Positions 43,873-52,651 of a stretch of 64,000 nt of DNA are shown here, in pieces. Where the stretch lies: NCBI GenBank assembly GCA_045536305.1, contig JAZSNH010000093.1, positions 1 through 64,000 of the forward strand. The letters run 5' to 3'. Position numbers and translations under genes: made by a program. Under the pieces are notes generated by a model that was given only the letters and a program-made list of their open reading frames with translations, ran no database searches and was not told the DNA's origin. Source of the DNA: JAISGQ01 sp045536305. GTDB lineage: Bacteria > Bacillota > Clostridia > Oscillospirales > Acutalibacteraceae. How positions within the stretch are numbered: the stretch's first letter is position 1; each line of letters begins with the position of its first letter.

Positions 43873-44837
43873 CAATATTCCCCTCCCATATATCCGTATT
43901 CCTCCATCTCGCTGTCGTCAGCAGCGGACGGACGCTCGCGAAGGAGTCTGTAATAAGCTTCCTCAAGCGATATTTCGTGAGGGCGCGCTTCATATACCAT
44001 GTAGCCTGCGTTAAAAAGCATCGCGGTGATCTTCGGCACCAGCGACTGCTCACAGTCGAATACAACATAGCCGTTTCTGACCTCACAGCCTACATTCATC
44101 GCTTCGAAAATATGCCTTGCCGCATCGCCCGGTCTGTCAACGAGCATTCTCTGGCAGACCTTTCCCGTTCCGAATTTACGCAGACGTTCAACGGTCGAAA
44201 CTCCGATGAGCACGCCGTTTTCCAGCACAGCCACTCTCTTGCAGGTCTTCTCAAGCTCGCGCATCTGGTGACTTGTCATCACCACAGCGGTGCCGAGCTC
44301 GTGAGTCACCGAAAGAAGCAGCTTTCTTACGTTGAGAAATTCCACGGGGTCGAGTCCGTCGATAGCCTCATCGAGAAGAAGCAGACGAGGCATGTGCATT
44401 ACCGCAGCAGCTATTGCCAGACGCTTTATCTCACCCTTTGAGCAGGCAGACACCTTTTTATCCATCGCTTCGCCCAGGTCAAGCATAGCCACTATATCCA
44501 TTATTCTGCTTTTGGGTATTTTCCCTCTCTCAAGCGCCAATGTTTTAAGGTTTTTAAAGCCGCTCATATTGTCGAACAGCCTCGGATTGTCAAGTACAAC
44601 ACCCGTCAGCCTCATGCATTTTTCAAAGTCCTTGTGGAGATTTACTCCTCCGATAAAGACATTTCCCGAATCGGGCATCGTAAGCCCGGCAACAGCATGT
44701 ATAAGAGTTGTCTTTCCTGCGCCGCACGGACCAAGCAGTCCCAATATTTCCCCTGACTGTACTCCGAGTGTGACATCATTGAGCAGATAGACGCGATCTT
44801 TGGTTTTTGTCAGATTTTCAATGGTGAGCATCTGCAT
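43872..44837 (-). CDS. ABC transporter ATP-binding protein
   Basis: 321 residues. Walker A GPCGAGKTT (about 36-44), signature region CSKGEIKRLAIA (a non-standard version of LSGGQ), Walker B LLLLDEAIDGLD and switch histidine in MTSHQM. A C-terminal extension of about 90 residues resembles those of ABC-2 partner ATPases. AAGGAG nine bases before the ATG. Powers the permease at 42679-43872. Confidence 0.9.
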   Translation of the reverse strand: MQMLTIENLTKTKDRVYLLNDVTLGVQSGEILGLLGPCGAGKTTLIHAVAGLTMPDSGNVFIGGVNLHKDFEKCMRLTGVVLDNPRLFDNMSGFKNLKTLALERGKIPKSRIMDIVAMLDLGEAMDKKVSACSKGEIKRLAIAAAVMHMPRLLLLDEAIDGLDPVEFLNVRKLLLSVTHELGTAVVMTSHQMRELEKTCKRVAVLENGVLIGVSTVERLRKFGTGKVCQRMLVDRPGDAARHIFEAMNVGCEVRNGYVVFDCEQSLVPKITAMLFNAGYMVYEARPHEISLEEAYYRLLRERPSAADDSEMEEYGYMGGEY

Positions 44838-44860
44838 TTTGCCTCACTCCTTTGTCCTTC

Positions 44861-46720
44861 TTATTTCATATCGATCTTCAGTATCATTGCCGAAGTCGCC
44901 GGTATTACAAGATGTTCCCCGCCGTTGTAGCTGCCCAGCAGGCACTCTGCTCCGACAAAATCCTCGGGCAGTCCGAGAGCCTCGTCGTTCCACGCAGCGT
45001 TCACCGCCACGAGCACAGCGTCCTTTTCGCCTCTTCGGATATAGGCGAGGGTCGATCTCTTTGCGTAAACAGGCTCGAAGCCGCCGTCTTTCAGACACTC
45101 GAGGGAATGGCGAAGCTTTCCGAGGTGCACAAACCACGAAAGAAGTTCCTCGTCCTCTCTGCCCCACGGATACGTTCTTCGGCAGAACGGATCTTTATAA
45201 CCCTGCATTCCTGCCTCGTCGCCGTAGTAGATGCTGGGTACGCCCGGCAGGGTATACTGCATTACAGTTGCCAGACGCAGAAGATTTTTTCCTATTCCCA
45301 TCTGGTCCTCCCGAAGGCTGTTCGCCGCCTGCCACGCTCTGTCACGCCCGTGAAGCGGCTCTCCGCCGAGAAGTGTCAAGGCACGCATGGTATCATGTGA
45401 GCCTATAAGGTTCATCAGATTCGGTATTACCTGAGGCGGATAGTTTTCCATCACACAGAGTATGCATTCCATTGCATATTTGGCTTCCCATCCTGTGACA
45501 AACCCAAGCACGGCATCCTTGAAGACATAGTTCATTACCGTATCAAGCTGTCTGCCGCCGAAATAGCGTTTGAGCACACCGTATGCCACCTTGTTGGAAG
45601 CATCCTCCCACACTTCGCCCATTATCAATGCATCAGGATTTTCTGCCTTGACAGCACGCCTGAGCTCATCGAGAAATTTATCGGGCAGTTCATCGGCCAC
45701 ATCAAGACGCCAGCCGTCTGCGCCCATTCTTATCCAGCGGCGGAGTATTCCTTTTTCACCGCATATATAGTCGATATAGGACTGTGTGTTTTCCTCTACC
45801 TCAGGCAGTGTGTCAAAATTCCACCAGCCTCTGTAGCTGTCGGGCCAGTGCGAAAACGCAAACCAGTCGTAATAGGGGGATTCCTTGGAGTTGTATGCGC
45901 CGGGGGTTCTGTAACGATTCTTTTTGTTGAAATACACGCTGTCTGAGCCTGTGTGCGAAAAAACACCGTCAAGAATGACCTTTATTCCTCTTTTGTGACA
46001 TTCATCGCAAAGCCTTTTAAAGTCCTCTTCATCGCCCAGCAACGGGTCTATCCGCTCGTAAAAAGCTGTTGAATATCGGTGATTTTCGTGGGATTCAAAA
46101 ATAGGATTGAGGTAAAGACAGGTAACTCCCAGCTCTGTGAGCCTGTCAAGATGGTCGATTATTCCCTGAATATCTCCTCCGAAATAATCGTTGTTTTGTA
46201 TCTTTCCGTTTTCGTCGGGCCACCAGATTATCTCTTCATCCCAGCTTTTATGCATCACACGGTCGGGATAAGGATTCTTGATTTTCCCAGAACAGGCAAA
46301 GCGGTCGGGGAATATCTGATATATTATGCCGCCCGAAAGCCATTCGGGGGTTTTGAAATCCTTTTCGTAGACGGTAAGCTGCCATGGCTGAGGCTTTGCG
46401 GTGAGCACGCCGACACCGCCGAAATCGCGGCCTATTTTCTTTGCGCTGGCCGTGCATTCCATTTCAAAATGATAATGCCACAGACCGGGTGTTTCGGGCG
46501 TGAAATCCACTTCCCACCATTCAAAGTCGCGCCCCTCCATGCCGCACCAGAACATGTTTCCCGTCTCGCACTCTCCTGTGTGCTCGTTTCGAAAAAAGAC
46601 ATTGACGGCTGATGCCGATATATATCGCGGCAGGCAGACCTTGAAATGCACCTGTGTTTTTTCTGCCACCGCGCCAACGGGATTTCGGTATGCGGCGTTT
46701 CTGGAATCAAATATCTTCAA
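44861..46720 (-). CDS. GH13 alpha-glucan hydrolase (neopullulanase/cyclomaltodextrinase-like)
   Basis: About 619 residues. The N-terminal CBM34-like beta domain (residues 1-120) precedes the GH13 barrel. Conserved regions: LDGVFSHT, GWRLDVAD with nucleophile D340, IMGEVWED with acid/base E369 and LIGSHDT with D443. No signal peptide, so it acts on imported malto-oligosaccharides or cyclodextrins. Start is probably TTG 46720 (AAAGGGTG six bases upstream, protein begins MKIFDSRNAAYRNP as in relatives); ATG 46753 is the alternative. Confidence 0.88.
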   Translation of the reverse strand: MKIFDSRNAAYRNPVGAVAEKTQVHFKVCLPRYISASAVNVFFRNEHTGECETGNMFWCGMEGRDFEWWEVDFTPETPGLWHYHFEMECTASAKKIGRDFGGVGVLTAKPQPWQLTVYEKDFKTPEWLSGGIIYQIFPDRFACSGKIKNPYPDRVMHKSWDEEIIWWPDENGKIQNNDYFGGDIQGIIDHLDRLTELGVTCLYLNPIFESHENHRYSTAFYERIDPLLGDEEDFKRLCDECHKRGIKVILDGVFSHTGSDSVYFNKKNRYRTPGAYNSKESPYYDWFAFSHWPDSYRGWWNFDTLPEVEENTQSYIDYICGEKGILRRWIRMGADGWRLDVADELPDKFLDELRRAVKAENPDALIMGEVWEDASNKVAYGVLKRYFGGRQLDTVMNYVFKDAVLGFVTGWEAKYAMECILCVMENYPPQVIPNLMNLIGSHDTMRALTLLGGEPLHGRDRAWQAANSLREDQMGIGKNLLRLATVMQYTLPGVPSIYYGDEAGMQGYKDPFCRRTYPWGREDEELLSWFVHLGKLRHSLECLKDGGFEPVYAKRSTLAYIRRGEKDAVLVAVNAAWNDEALGLPEDFVGAECLLGSYNGGEHLVIPATSAMILKIDMK

Positions 46721-46826
46721 GCAATTCACCCTTTGAATACAATTAGTTAACATTACTATTATAACCTACCTATAATATAAAGGCAAGCAAAAGAGGTTAT
46801 TATGGGTGTGATATATGAAGAAAAGA

Positions 46827-46846
46827 CTTTCTTTTTTCAAAGAAAG
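46827..46846 (-). terminator. Terminator after the leucine-rich-repeat gene
   Basis: CTTTCTTT-tttc-AAAGAAAG with a U-rich tail on the minus strand. Confidence 0.55.
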
Positions 46847-46857
46847 CCTTTGTTCTT

Positions 46858-48027
46858 TTAATATCTGACCTCACAATTCGGACGTTTGTCCGCTTCTTTC
46901 TTTGCGGCGGCATCCGACACATCATTATCGGCAAAATCAAGCACCATGAGGTTTTCAAGCTTTGCAAGCGGCGCAATGTTTTTTACGCTGTTCTGTCCGA
47001 AGGAAAGCTCACGCAGTCCCACAAGGTCTGCAAGCGGCTTTATATCGGAAACGTCATTGCTCGAAAAATTCAGGCTGTACAGCTTTGAAAGTCCTGCAAG
47101 CGCGGAGAGGTCGGACACATCATTATCCTGAAATGACAGATTGCGGAGGTTTGCCATATTGGCGACCACCGAAATATCCTTTATCCCGTTGCTGTTGAGC
47201 ACGAGATCTGTCATCGCCGTCATTCCCGAGATGGGAGTTAAGTCGGAAACGCTGTTGTTATCGATATTGAGCACCGAAAGCTGTGTCAGCCTTGTAAGGG
47301 GCACAAGGGATTCAACATAGCAGTTTCTAAGGTGCAGCTCTCTCAGCGATAAGGCTGATGAAACGGCCGAAAGCTCGGTTATGCTGTTGTCCGAAAGATT
47401 GAGATATTCGAGTGCTTCCATCGCGGCGACAGGCGACAGATCGGAGATATAATTTCCCGACAGGCTCAGCCTTTTAAGCTTTACGCATTTTTCAATGGCC
47501 TCAAGGCTCTCTATCCTGTTGTCATCGAGAAAAAGCTCCTCAAGCTCGGTCATTCCCGAAAGCGCGGATATATCGGAGATATTGTTGTATTTTACGGTAG
47601 TTCCCATAATCTCCTCGACACCTGTATAGGACGGGTCGGTGGATTCTGTGACCACTACCGAGCCAAGCTTTAATGTTTTGAGCTTTTTAAGCCCCGACAA
47701 GGGCGACAGATCCTCTATTCCCGTTCCCGACAGATCGAGGTAATTAAGGGAGGTGAAATATTTAAGCTCCCCGATGTTTTCTATCTCCTTGCCCGATAAG
47801 TCAAGCCTTGTAAGGGCTGTGGAATATTCTTTTCCGTCAAACTCCACCGTCTCGGGCTTTTTATCACCGCATACATTTATGAACAGAATGATAGCAAGCG
47901 CAAGAACAAGCGCTATTACAGCGATGATTATCTGCGGGCGGTGATCCCACAGCATCGAGCCTACGCTGCCGTTTCTTCTTCGGCGCTTCTGATAGTTCGA
48001 GCCGCTGTAATATGCTTTTATTGCCAT
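46858..48027 (-). CDS. Membrane-anchored leucine-rich-repeat protein
   Basis: 389 residues: basic cytoplasmic start (KRRRR), membrane segment at about 33-53 (IIIAVIALVLALAIILFI), then about thirteen internalin-type repeats of 21-23 residues with the pattern LxxLxLxxNxIxDIsxLs. A protein-binding role at the outer face is inferred from the fold. ATG 48027 is chosen for the AAAGGAG at nine bases. No sortase signal or cell-wall anchor seen. Confidence 0.85.
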   Translation of the reverse strand: MAIKAYYSGSNYQKRRRRNGSVGSMLWDHRPQIIIAVIALVLALAIILFINVCGDKKPETVEFDGKEYSTALTRLDLSGKEIENIGELKYFTSLNYLDLSGTGIEDLSPLSGLKKLKTLKLGSVVVTESTDPSYTGVEEIMGTTVKYNNISDISALSGMTELEELFLDDNRIESLEAIEKCVKLKRLSLSGNYISDLSPVAAMEALEYLNLSDNSITELSAVSSALSLRELHLRNCYVESLVPLTRLTQLSVLNIDNNSVSDLTPISGMTAMTDLVLNSNGIKDISVVANMANLRNLSFQDNDVSDLSALAGLSKLYSLNFSSNDVSDIKPLADLVGLRELSFGQNSVKNIAPLAKLENLMVLDFADNDVSDAAAKKEADKRPNCEVRY

Positions 48028-48107
48028 AATCTCAAGCTCCTTTCGGGATATTCTTTTTGTATTGTACCACATTACCTTCTCCTTTGCAACCAATGCTCAT
48101 ATTACGC

Positions 48108-48136
48108 TTGACAGTGGGCGTGCGGTAAAGTATTAT
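48108..48136 (+). promoter_or_regulatory. GH3 gene promoter
   Basis: Consensus TTGACA, 17-base spacer, TATTAT, about 45 bases before the GH3 start. Confidence 0.7.
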
Positions 48137-48179
48137 TGATATGATACCAAATTGACAAACTAATTCGGAGGATCCTGAT

Positions 48180-51089
48180 ATGGCTTTTGATTTTCCTTTT
48201 AAAAATCCCTCTTTGGATATAGAAGAGCGTCTTGACGACCTTATGTCGAGACTTACCTTGGAAGAAAAAATCGGTTTTATTCCCATGACTCATGCTGCTG
48301 TTCCCCGTCTGGGCATAGACGAATTTACCATCGGCGGAGAAGGTGCTCACGGTTATATCGACCGTCTCGGTCCTGCCACTACCTTTCCCCAGACTATCGG
48401 ACTTGCCGCCAGCTTTGACCGCGATCTGCTTTCAAAAATAGGCGAGATCACCGGAAAGGAGGCGCGCGGCTTTTATAACCGCACCGGCAAAAAGGAGGGC
48501 ACTACCCTCTGGTTCCCCACAGTTGACCTCGAACGCAGCCCGTATTGGGGAAGAACCGAGGAAGGCTACGGCGAGGACCCGTATCTGACAAGTGAGCTTG
48601 CAAAGGCCATTATAACCTCCGCTCAGAATGACAACGGCAAGGATCCTCTTATGGTGACAAGCGGACCGAAGCATTTCTTTGCCAATAACAACGAATATCT
48701 CCGAAATTCCTGCAACTGCTCCATTTCCCCGAGACTCATGCAGGAATACTACACCGTCCCCTTCAAGGCGGCGATAAAGGACGCCGGGGCTTATTCCGTA
48801 ATGACCTCCTACAATGAGGTCAACGGCATCCCCATGATGCTCAATCCCATGCTCAACGATGTGGTCAAGGATGAGTGGGGTATGAGAGACCGCGGTCATA
48901 TCGTCACCGACGGCGGAGATTTTATGCAGACAGTGACTCATCACCATTATTTCAATGAGCATTGCGAAACCGTCGCCCATGCGCTGAAAAACGGCGCAGA
49001 CACCATGAATGACAAAGCAGAGATAGTTATACCCGCTCTGCAGGAGGCCTTTGACAAGGGGCTTATTACCGAGGAGGAGCTCGATCCGCATGTGCGCGAT
49101 ATTCTTCGTGTTCGCTTTAAGCTCGGTCAATTCGATCCCTCAACTCCCTATGACAATCTCAGCACCGAAGAGCTTGTCAACTGCGATGAGCACAAGGCTG
49201 TCACACGCCGTGCCGTGTCCGAATCCTGCGTGCTGCTGAAAAATCGCGGTGCTTTGCCGATAAAGGGCGGAAGGATCGCTGTTATCGGTCACATGGCAAC
49301 TCAGCTGCACATGGATTGGTATACCGCTCACATGGGCTACAGGGTATCTGTTCTCGATGGTCTTAAGAATCGCTTCGGAGAAGAGAATGTAGATTATCTT
49401 GAGGCTCGTGATATAGTCAGCTTCTGCACCTCCTCCGGACTGCCGCTCGTATTCGGCGGTGAACACAATGCACTTATGGTCGGAGAAAAGGGTCAGGAGA
49501 GTGCAAAATTCTATCTTGAGGACTGGGGCTTCGGCTCTGTCACCCTGCGTTCTCTCGATAACGGCAAGCTGCTTGACTTAGGCCATGTTATAAAGCCAAA
49601 CGAAAAGGTTCCCCCCGAGGTCCTCAAGGAAATGGAATACGTAGAAAAGGAATTTCCGGCAAGACCCATTGCAGACTATTCTCTCCGCTGGTGGGTAAAA
49701 ACCCAGTTCACTCTCGTTCCTCAGGGCGACGGAAAATACCTTATAAAAGCCTTCGACGGAAAGATAGCCAACTGGAAAAAGAGCGGTGAGCCCATAAAAT
49801 TTGACAAGCCCTTTGCACCTTCTGAGGAGAACCTCTTCTCCATGTGCATCATAAACAACGAGGCGGAGGCTATGATACGCGCAAAGGATTACGACACTGT
49901 TGTAACGGTTGTCGGCACGAACCCCATGATCCATGCGCGCGAATGCATCGACCGTCACACCCTGCTTCTGCCCCACCGCGACGATCAGCTTATAAGAAAC
50001 GCCGCCATGGCAAACCCCAACAGCGTGGCTGTGGTTATGACCAGCTACCCCTTTGACGGCGGCATTGCGTTTGCTCTTTCAAACGCGGTGGTGACGCTTT
50101 CTCACGGAATGCAGGAAACAGGCAACGGCCTTGCGGATATCCTTTCGGGCGATATCTCCCCCGCAGGCAGACTCCCCATGAGCTGGGTCCGCAACGACCG
50201 CTACCGTCCCGAAAGCGTCATGAATTACGACATCATGCACAGCCGCATGACCTATCTCTGGAACGACGAGGGCATCATATATCCCTTCGGATATGGTCTG
50301 AGCTACGCTGAGTTTGCATATTCCGACCTGAAAATAATCCCTGCGGAAAACGGCTGGGAGGTATCCTTCACCGTTTCAAACAACAGCGACTTCGACGCGC
50401 AGGAGGTTCCCCAGATGTATGTAAGCGTCAGGGATTCCGCTCTGCCGAGACCTATCATGCAGCTGAAAGGCTTTGACCGCATTACTGTACCTGCCCACGG
50501 CAGTGTTTCAGTTGTCTTTCCTCTACCTCATGATGAACTTCGGGTATGGGATGTCACCACCGACAGCTTTGTTCTCGAACGAGGCTTTGCCAATGTTATG
50601 ATCGGTACATCCAGTGGTGATATAAGGCTCACAGGTCAGGTGATCGTACCGGGCAGAAAAATTGCGCCGCGCAGGCTCGAAGGTGTTCTTTATCCCTGGA
50701 AATGCGATGATTATGAGGATGTGACCTTTATAGAAAAACGCGGCAGTGCTCTGCCTGCCGTGCTTACCGATTCAGAACACGGCGGTGAGATCGATTTTAT
50801 AAACTGCGTATCGAGCGGCGCAAAGCGCCTTCGTATATGCTGTTCAGGCTTTGCCGCCGCAGGTGCAAAGCTTGAGTTCATTATAAATGAAGAGACTGTG
50901 GCGGCCGAGGTCATAATACCTATGTCCGCAGACGTTGCCGAATGGCCAAAGAAGCCGGGTGAGCACAACTTCCCGACCTGGCAGATAGTGGAATGTCCCG
51001 TTGCTCTGCCCGAGGAAGGCAGCTTTGACCTGAGACTGCTTACAACCGATGAGCTTGCAATACATTCCATAGAATTTTTAAGCGAATAA
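48180..51089 (+). CDS. GH3 beta-glycosidase with C-terminal CBM6-like domain
   Basis: 969 residues, no signal peptide. GH3 barrel with substrate motif KHF (164-166) and the nucleophile in IVTDGGDF (D244; most relatives have SDW). The second alpha/beta domain is interrupted by a long insert (about residues 390-530, VFGGEHNALMVGE region). It is followed by a fibronectin-like domain (about 740-830) and an extra C-terminal beta domain (about 845-969) ending DLRLLTTDELAIHSIEFL, as in CBM6 modules. Likely a cytosolic beta-glucosidase or xylosidase on oligosaccharides; specificity not readable. GGAGG site and own promoter. Confidence 0.87.
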   Translation: MAFDFPFKNPSLDIEERLDDLMSRLTLEEKIGFIPMTHAAVPRLGIDEFTIGGEGAHGYIDRLGPATTFPQTIGLAASFDRDLLSKIGEITGKEARGFYNRTGKKEGTTLWFPTVDLERSPYWGRTEEGYGEDPYLTSELAKAIITSAQNDNGKDPLMVTSGPKHFFANNNEYLRNSCNCSISPRLMQEYYTVPFKAAIKDAGAYSVMTSYNEVNGIPMMLNPMLNDVVKDEWGMRDRGHIVTDGGDFMQTVTHHHYFNEHCETVAHALKNGADTMNDKAEIVIPALQEAFDKGLITEEELDPHVRDILRVRFKLGQFDPSTPYDNLSTEELVNCDEHKAVTRRAVSESCVLLKNRGALPIKGGRIAVIGHMATQLHMDWYTAHMGYRVSVLDGLKNRFGEENVDYLEARDIVSFCTSSGLPLVFGGEHNALMVGEKGQESAKFYLEDWGFGSVTLRSLDNGKLLDLGHVIKPNEKVPPEVLKEMEYVEKEFPARPIADYSLRWWVKTQFTLVPQGDGKYLIKAFDGKIANWKKSGEPIKFDKPFAPSEENLFSMCIINNEAEAMIRAKDYDTVVTVVGTNPMIHARECIDRHTLLLPHRDDQLIRNAAMANPNSVAVVMTSYPFDGGIAFALSNAVVTLSHGMQETGNGLADILSGDISPAGRLPMSWVRNDRYRPESVMNYDIMHSRMTYLWNDEGIIYPFGYGLSYAEFAYSDLKIIPAENGWEVSFTVSNNSDFDAQEVPQMYVSVRDSALPRPIMQLKGFDRITVPAHGSVSVVFPLPHDELRVWDVTTDSFVLERGFANVMIGTSSGDIRLTGQVIVPGRKIAPRRLEGVLYPWKCDDYEDVTFIEKRGSALPAVLTDSEHGGEIDFINCVSSGAKRLRICCSGFAAAGAKLEFIINEETVAAEVIIPMSADVAEWPKKPGEHNFPTWQIVECPVALPEEGSFDLRLLTTDELAIHSIEFLSE

Positions 51090-51099
51090 TCAGAAAAAC

Positions 51100-51200
51100 C
51101 TCTCTGCACTCTCTCCCTCAGTCACTGCGTGACAGCTCCCTCATCAGGGGGAGCTTTTTTCCCTTTGTCACCGACATTCGGCCGACAAGTGGTGCCAAAG
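51100..51200. repeat. Intergenic palindromic repeat element with terminator
   Basis: Three stems in a row: GTCAC-tgc-GTGAC (51121-51133); AGCTCCC-N8-GGGAGCT followed by TTTTTT (51134-51160), which would end GH3 transcription; and CTTTG.CACC ... GGTG.CAAAG (about 51163-51200). The sequence CTCCCTCAGTCACTGCGTGA resembles high-copy intergenic repeats of Ruminococcaceae genomes. No second copy noticed here. Confidence 0.55.
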
Positions 51201-51300
51201 ATGCAGACTTTTCTGTGTCAATCAGCCCGGAAAAGGTGTTGAATTCCTAAGAGTTCTGTTTTATGCTTAGTTTAACAATAAATATTCGGAGGTATGATTT

Positions 51301-52326
51301 ATGAGATCGATCTTACACGGTATCGCCGCGGTTATGCTATGCCTTGCAATCCTTTTGACCCTCTCTGCCTGCGGCAGTAAAACAGAAGTTCCGAGCTATC
51401 CGACTCTCGGCTCTGACCCCACTTCTTCACAGCCTTTACCAGAATCTTCGGAACATGAACCTTCTCAGCCCGAAGCCTCGGAGCCTGAGACCTCTTCATC
51501 CGAAGCCTCACAGCCTGCTCAGACCGTTACCGACGATCCTGATGCAAGTCCTCTTCTTCACACCGACATAACCACCGATGAGCTTTTGAAAAAATTCAAG
51601 AATGTCTATCCTGTCGGCAGCGACGAATATGAAAATTATGTTTTCTGGTGTGAGGCTGTTATGACCGATTTTTGCATCGTCAATATTTTTTATGACGAAG
51701 ACGGCTGGGTCACCGACGGCAAGCGAATTTTTGAAAAAGAAAAAATAGCTCCTTCGGAAGCGGTCAATTACATACGCATGGTCCCCGAGGGCTTCCCCTG
51801 CGATGCTGTCATCTACACCGCAAAAGGCAAAACCTATATGTATGCCATAGGCTACAACGGCAGAGACGGCGGAATTTCTCTGATGGAGATCGAGAACCTT
51901 GTTGTCGATCCCGACTATAAAGCTCCCTCTTTTGACGATCCTGAAACGGAAACCGACGGAGTACTTATAGAGGCTTTTTGGGTAAGCGATGATATAGAGG
52001 TTTTCGCGCGCGAGTTTACTATTGAAAGCGATTCCAAATGGCATGTGTGGAAGGCTCTCAAACAGCTCAACAAGCATATCCCGACAAAATGCAGTCTGCT
52101 CAGCGGCGAGATGGTCAAGGGCAGAAACAAGGTCATGGCACTCGATTTTTCGGCTGAGCTTAACAGCATCGACGGCACAAGGTACGGCCGCGCACTGCTG
52201 CAGGCTATAGCAAACACCTATATAACCACCTACGATCTGAGCGCCGTTCGTTTTAAGGTCGAGGGAAAATACTTTGAAAATTCCATCTGCGGATATTCCG
52301 AGGAATTTGGCTATACAAATTTCTGA
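51301..52326 (+). CDS. GerMN-domain lipoprotein
   Basis: 341 residues: signal peptide with lipobox LSAC, a Ser/Pro/Glu-rich linker (about 40-75, SEHEPSQPEASEPETSS), an unassigned middle domain and a C-terminal GerMN domain (HVWKALKQLNKHIPTKCSLL, LDFSAELNS, YDLSAVRFKVEGK). GerMN occurs in spore germination protein GerM and other envelope lipoproteins; a spore role is possible but not shown. GGAGG eight bases before ATG. Confidence 0.8.
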   Translation: MRSILHGIAAVMLCLAILLTLSACGSKTEVPSYPTLGSDPTSSQPLPESSEHEPSQPEASEPETSSSEASQPAQTVTDDPDASPLLHTDITTDELLKKFKNVYPVGSDEYENYVFWCEAVMTDFCIVNIFYDEDGWVTDGKRIFEKEKIAPSEAVNYIRMVPEGFPCDAVIYTAKGKTYMYAIGYNGRDGGISLMEIENLVVDPDYKAPSFDDPETETDGVLIEAFWVSDDIEVFAREFTIESDSKWHVWKALKQLNKHIPTKCSLLSGEMVKGRNKVMALDFSAELNSIDGTRYGRALLQAIANTYITTYDLSAVRFKVEGKYFENSICGYSEEFGYTNF

Positions 52327-52651
52327 TGCCGAAAATTTGCCATGTGTTTATCTGAATAATATGCACAACCGAACGGCGCGGTTTTATGCCGCGATTTCCA
52401 TGCACTGCGCACACATTCCGCGAGACAAGGACACATTCGTCCCCTGTCTTTCTATCGTGGACGAAAAAGGTCGATTTTCACGTATCAGCAATTGAAAGTG
52501 TAAAAATATGCACTAAAAACTCTGTTAAAACCTTGTCAATTTCTACCCGTGAAAATGTTGACTATGTCAATGACTAAAACTATAATTGAACTAATCTCAA
52601 TTAAAGTAGCTCTGAACGGAGCAAATTATTTTCATAACGGAGGTAATAAAA
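52327..52651 (+). promoter_or_regulatory. serC leader and promoter region
   Basis: A 325-base gap. Near-perfect promoter TTGACT (52558-52563), 17 bases, TATAAT (52581-52586). Two dyads overlap it: TTGAC-tat-GTCAA (52558-52570) across the -35 and AATTGA-N7-TCAATT (52584-52602) at the start point. An imperfect stem near 52422-52446 (GACAAGGAC ... GTCCCCTGTC) may end the upstream gene. No T-box or known riboswitch motif found. Confidence 0.65.

Noticed and set aside
52327..52651. T-box or serine-responsive riboswitch before serC
   Set aside because: No T-box consensus, no specifier-loop structure and no known riboswitch core could be found.
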